A stretch of DNA of 8,469 nt. Source: Spirochaetaceae bacterium. Its GTDB lineage: Bacteria > Spirochaetota > Spirochaetia > B11-G9. Each line of letters starts with the position of its first letter. Within the stretch, counting starts at the first letter, position 1. The stretch lies in NCBI GenBank assembly GCA_030643345.1, contig DAOWMA010000066.1, positions 1 to 8,469 of the forward strand, in the 5' to 3' direction. The notes under the pieces are model-generated. The model ran no database searches and had not been told where the DNA came from. It saw only the letters and a list, made by a program, of their open reading frames with translations. This document shows, one piece after another, positions 5,686-8,469 of the stretch. The translations under genes and the position numbers were made by a program.

Positions 5686-7026
5686 ATGATAATGAGAATT
5701 AGAAAAACTGTTTGGGTACGATTTATCGTGCTCATTTCCTTAATAGTTACCTTTGTCCTGATCTCCTGCCGATCTGTTCCTGATCCTGATGCTGAAGACA
5801 AACAATTTATTGCGTTGAAGCCTGAAACAGAGAAAATAGTTCCACAATCTGTAACAGCAGATGAACAATCTATTGTCCCTCAAAATTCTGTATCTGAGTC
5901 TTCCGATACAATGAAAACAGAAAGTTATCCTCAACTTTCGAATAGAGCTATAGAGCGTATTATCCTGGATACAATACCCGGATCTTTTCTTCCTGTTACC
6001 AATGATAATGGCCGTTTAAAAATTATATACAGTGATCTGGATCAGAATGGTTACAGGGATGCATTTTTACTGGTTGTAAAAAATAGAGAAAATCTGGATG
6101 CAGGCTTTAGTAATCTTTCTGATGTATCTCAACTGTTAAAAAATGAAAGAGAGCCTGTCGATTTTTTTCTTTCTGTTTTTCTTCAGCTCAAGGGCGGGAT
6201 GATCTCAATGTTCAGAATTCCTATTGGTTCGAGTGTTGTAATAAGTGATTTCCGGAAGGTATCAATTAAAGAGGGTTCTGATCTTCCTTTAGGAATTAGT
6301 ATTTCATTTCAAACAGTCAAGGGTACCGATCGGGAGTGGATAATCTTTTCCAGTTATAACAGGTTTTCATTATTTTCCATGGCAGAAAATATCTCCACTT
6401 ACAGTGATTCCTATGATATTGATGGAGATAATATTGTTGATATAATTGACTGGGAAGATGGTCTTGAAGAGGGTACGGGGTATGAGACCTATCTCACCTG
6501 GTACCGGTGGAATGGAAGGGAATACAGAGAATATCGCAGTACAAACATAGTTCGTAATCTTAATGGATTTCTTGAGCAGTCAAGACTCTATTTGTCGTTT
6601 GAGCAGATGGATGAATTTTTCAGGCATGGTTTAAGTTCCGGAGATTATAAATTATACAGAAATTCCGGAGAAAGTTATATGGCCTGGCTGAAAAAGATTT
6701 TTCGTTTTATTCCCGCTGGCAGCTCTGAAAAAGATGAATTTGTAGATTGTAAAAAAATCCGTTCTATTTTATTTCCACAGGTTCTTGAGAACCCCTATTC
6801 CCCCAGAGACAATACAGCACGTATATATAATATTAATGTAAGATTCTGTGTGATGATGGGTACAGTTATATACGTACTGCCCGAATACAGATGGAAACAA
6901 ATCCTTTTCGTAAACCTCAGTTTTCATTTTATCTGGAATAGGAACCGGTGTCTTGATACATTTTTGCGGAGTAAAAACACAGCAACCGGTAGGTACTATA
7001 GCACTACTGTTACTGATATAGCGTAG
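5686..7026 (+). CDS. Predicted lipoprotein with calcium-loop-like motifs; C-terminus apparently frameshifted
   Basis: As it stands, this is an open frame of 446 codons. The N-terminus is a lipoprotein signal: RIRK, a hydrophobic segment (13-26), and lipobox LISC with Cys28, the lipidation site for an envelope protein. A low-complexity linker rich in Glu, Ser, Pro and Gln (about 33-80) precedes the folded domain. DLDQNGYRD (117-125) and DIDGDNIVD (244-252) have the spacing of acidic calcium-binding loops seen in FG-GAP/VCBS or dockerin-like proteins. After about residue 387 the reading changes character (VMMGTVIYVL), and the frame overlaps the 3' end of convergent acpS. A different frame (TGT at 6849 to TAG at 6941) gives a more natural ending, so a one-base deletion or two-base insertion near 6837-6852 is likely. 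The restored protein would be about 418 residues. No Shine-Dalgarno precedes either ATG (5686 or 5692). I do not recognise a named family. Confidence 0.72.
   Translation: MIMRIRKTVWVRFIVLISLIVTFVLISCRSVPDPDAEDKQFIALKPETEKIVPQSVTADEQSIVPQNSVSESSDTMKTESYPQLSNRAIERIILDTIPGSFLPVTNDNGRLKIIYSDLDQNGYRDAFLLVVKNRENLDAGFSNLSDVSQLLKNEREPVDFFLSVFLQLKGGMISMFRIPIGSSVVISDFRKVSIKEGSDLPLGISISFQTVKGTDREWIIFSSYNRFSLFSMAENISTYSDSYDIDGDNIVDIIDWEDGLEEGTGYETYLTWYRWNGREYREYRSTNIVRNLNGFLEQSRLYLSFEQMDEFFRHGLSSGDYKLYRNSGESYMAWLKKIFRFIPAGSSEKDEFVDCKKIRSILFPQVLENPYSPRDNTARIYNINVRFCVMMGTVIYVLPEYRWKQILFVNLSFHFIWNRNRCLDTFLRSKNTATGRYYSTTVTDIA
6837..6941 (+). pseudogene. Displaced C-terminal reading frame of the lipoprotein gene
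   Basis: Relative to the lipoprotein start, this segment is in the -1 frame. It opens after a TAA at 6834-6836 and runs to TAG at 6939-6941. From 6849 it reads CDDGYSYIRTARIQ followed by METNPFRKPQFSFYLE, a hydrophilic, beta-strand-like ending without odd residues. It stops 54 bases short of the acpS stop, as convergent genes usually do, whereas the unshifted frame runs 31 bases into acpS. The probable site is the TGTGTG repeat at 6847-6852. Whether this is a true mutation, an assembly error or recoding cannot be told from one sequence. Confidence 0.6.
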
Positions 7027-7358
7027 TCATTACAGTGGGATATGGATATCTGCAATTCGGTATATGTTCCTTTGGAAAAGATTTTATAGGTATGTCCATG
7101 GAGAACTGCAAAAGGGGCACCAATCTTATCATTTAATATCTCTATTTCTTTCCAGTTCAGGCCTCCTTTCCACTCCAGTTTCAAGGCCTTGCTTACGGCT
7201 TCCTTTGCTGCAAATTTGCCTGCGAAATGTACAGCACTGTTCTTTTTTTTATTGCAGTATGCAATTTCATTTTCGGTGAAATTGCGGGTAAGGAATGATT
7301 TTTTAGCAACTGATTTTTGGAATCTGGTTATGGAGACTATGTCAATCCCGGTCTGCAT
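6996..7358 (-). CDS. acpS: Holo-[acyl-carrier-protein] synthase (4'-phosphopantetheinyl transferase AcpS)
   Basis: AcpS transfers 4'-phosphopantetheine from CoA to a serine of apo-ACP, activating ACP for fatty acid synthesis in the cytoplasm. From the ATG at 7358 the protein has 120 residues, normal for the family (about 115-130). GIDIV (4-8) carries the first metal-binding Asp (Asp6). FAGKFAAKEAVSKAL (45-59) is the signature helix with metal-binding Glu53. ISISHCNDYAISVTVV near the C-terminus is the final conserved strand pair. Longer starts at 7397 and 7430 exist. The 7397 ATG lies just after the upstream gene's TAA (7402) and could be used by reinitiation, adding 13 residues not typical of AcpS. 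The 7358 ATG is chosen by family length, although no ordinary Shine-Dalgarno lies next to it. It follows the SLBB gene, so it is probably cotranscribed with it. Confidence 0.9.
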   Translation of the reverse strand: MQTGIDIVSITRFQKSVAKKSFLTRNFTENEIAYCNKKKNSAVHFAGKFAAKEAVSKALKLEWKGGLNWKEIEILNDKIGAPFAVLHGHTYKIFSKGTYTELQISISHCNDYAISVTVVL

Positions 7359-7363
7359 GGGAG

Positions 7364-7383
7364 GGGAAAGGCATACCTTTCCC
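7364..7383 (-). promoter_or_regulatory. Small hairpin before the acpS start that buries the only SD-like sequence
   Basis: On the minus strand GGGAAAGG, loop TATG, and CCTTTCCC form a perfect 8-bp stem lying five bases before the 7358 ATG and 18 bases after the SLBB stop. The purine-rich left arm is the only Shine-Dalgarno-like sequence nearby and would be paired. No U-tract follows, so termination is unlikely. A translational role is inferred. Confidence 0.4.
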
Positions 7384-7401
7384 GTATTGTGAACCATGCC
7401 T

Positions 7402-8469
7402 TTACGGACCACCTGTTTGGTTGAGTGCATTTGTCAGGGTGATAATTGTAATTATAAGACCCAGGCCTGTAGCAATTGCAGGGAAGTACTGGTTAAAGTT
7501 GTAGAGGAAATTATTTGAGAGGACGTTGATATTGTCACCGGGTAATATAGGATCAGAGATATTTCTTCTGTCACCATTTTCGTCTGTAATAATAACTTTT
7601 CCCTTGTTATTTCGTGCTGAATCAAAGCCGCCCGCAATATTTACATAATATGAATACAATTCCGGAGGATTATAAGGAAATCTTCCGGGGTTGTATGCAG
7701 CACCTGATACAGAGACAAAGGGGCGTCCCAGGGGAATTGCAATATGATCAAATGGCTGGAGAACAATATCGTCATTACTATTGTAATCATAGATCAGTTT
7801 CTGCATGTCTACAGGAATTGAAGAAGCCTCTCCTACCCGTATTAGATAGCCGTGTTCGAGATCTGCGAATGGGGATATGTAATCTTTTACTGAATAGAGC
7901 AGATCATAAAGTGTTTCTCCAATATTTATCTGTCTGACAATCCTGTTATAGATATCCACAGTCGAAAATTCATCAGTTACTGCTCCGGTTTCAAGCGCCA
8001 GGGAAGTATCTATTCCTCCCTCTATATATACAACAGCCTGCTGCTGCATTATAGTTGATACTGTTATTACATCACCATTGTGAAACTCAAAAGTACCTGA
8101 TAACTCATTTATATCGGTTGTAAATGAAGTTGGATGACCTTCGGAGTATCTGTCAACTTTAATTCTAAACAGATTTGCCATAGGAGTGTATCCTCCGGTA
8201 AAGGCACTTATTTCTTTGGCTCCCTCATTTTCAAAAAGCTGGAAAATACCCGGTTTATAGACTTCACCCACTACTTCCACTTCTCTGCTTACTCTGGAGA
8301 TTATTATTCTGTCCCCTGGGCTGACAACAGGATCTTCTGTTAGTACTCCTAAATTCAGGGCTTTTAGAAGATCGTATTTTTTTGAGTATCCCTTGGCGGA
8401 AATTATCTGGATATCCCGAATGGAGGAGTATTCTCCCAATGTATCTTCAAGTACTTCACTAAGTCTGGA
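7402..8469 (-). CDS. SLBB-domain polysaccharide export-like protein (5' part outside window)
   Basis: The minus-strand frame is open from the right edge to TAA at 7402-7404, giving the last 355 residues. The start is outside the window; a TTG at 8439 is merely an internal codon. Three SLBB-type (beta-grasp) units are visible: about 62-108 (VEVVGEVYKPGIFQLFE, then ISAFTGGYTPMANLFRIKV), about 146-245 (VVYIEGGIDTS, then GYLIRVGEASSIPVDM), and about 251-296 (FVSVSGAAYNPGRFPY, then YVNIAGGFDSARNNKGKVII). Each is followed by a PGD/NGD/PFD-type turn (PGD at 51-53, NGD at 131-133, PFD at 239-241, PGD at 310-312), as in Wza-like exporters. A hydrophobic segment at 329-347 (YFPAIATGLGLIITIITL) is probably a C-terminal membrane helix, as in Wza-type channels. 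The likely role is export of capsule or exopolysaccharide across the envelope. No glycosyltransferase or Wzc-type kinase lies in the window to confirm this. acpS follows downstream. Confidence 0.85.
   Translation of the reverse strand, partial: SRLSEVLEDTLGEYSSIRDIQIISAKGYSKKYDLLKALNLGVLTEDPVVSPGDRIIISRVSREVEVVGEVYKPGIFQLFENEGAKEISAFTGGYTPMANLFRIKVDRYSEGHPTSFTTDINELSGTFEFHNGDVITVSTIMQQQAVVYIEGGIDTSLALETGAVTDEFSTVDIYNRIVRQINIGETLYDLLYSVKDYISPFADLEHGYLIRVGEASSIPVDMQKLIYDYNSNDDIVLQPFDHIAIPLGRPFVSVSGAAYNPGRFPYNPPELYSYYVNIAGGFDSARNNKGKVIITDENGDRRNISDPILPGDNINVLSNNFLYNFNQYFPAIATGLGLIITIITLTNALNQTGGP

Noticed and set aside
6944..6990. Two ACCGGT hexamers flanking T5/A5 runs between the lipoprotein and acpS, as a convergent terminator.
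   Set aside because: Only the outer six and inner five bases pair, with large unmatched internal loops; a stable hairpin is not supported.
7064..7392. Plus-strand open frames of about 70 codons opposite acpS.
   Set aside because: Antisense to a clear AcpS and without ribosome-binding site or motifs.
8437..8439. TTG as the start codon of the SLBB gene.
   Set aside because: The frame stays open to the window edge and the upstream residues (SRLSEVLEDT) continue naturally, so the real start lies outside.

Overview
The window looks like chromosomal DNA from an anaerobic or microaerophilic free-living spirochaete. This is inferred from the style of the proteins: a Cache-type chemoreceptor, a class III flavin disulfide reductase, a lipoprotein with a permissive lipobox, and a small exported protein resembling spirochaete surface proteins. 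No marker gene settles the taxon. The DNA is moderately AT-rich throughout, with no sharp change in composition, and I see no mobile element, CRISPR array, tRNA or rRNA.

Layout from left to right: (1) 1-285, minus strand, the N-terminal part of a small exported protein running off the left edge. (2) 441-2552, plus, a 703-residue methyl-accepting chemotaxis protein. It is divergent from (1) and shares with it a 155-bp intergenic region holding a perfect inverted repeat and overlapping promoter-like elements. (3) 2693-4039, plus, a CoA-disulfide reductase/NADH oxidase-type flavoprotein with active-site Cys43. (4) A strong 11-bp hairpin at 4055-4080 separates it from a convergent two-gene minus-strand operon: a DUF1893 protein (5205-5576) followed one base later by a divergent ROK-family kinase-like protein (4094-5203) that lacks the usual zinc site. 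(5) 5686-7026, plus, a predicted lipoprotein with two calcium-loop-like motifs. Its natural C-terminus appears to lie in another frame ending at 6941, so the gene looks frameshifted. (6) Convergent to it on the minus strand is an operon of an SLBB-domain polysaccharide-export-like protein (7402-8469, 5' end outside the window) followed by acpS, the holo-ACP synthase (6996-7358).

How the genes relate: the chemoreceptor, flavoprotein, DUF1893-ROK pair, lipoprotein and SLBB-acpS pair form separate transcription units and do not make one pathway. The least understood unit is the DUF1893-ROK pair, a tightly coupled two-gene operon joining a deaminase-like-fold protein of unknown function to a sugar-kinase-like protein with an altered substrate/zinc motif. 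The other strong observations are the frameshift in the lipoprotein gene and the symmetric operator/promoter arrangement between genes (1) and (2). I do not see a convincing new defence or mobile system here.
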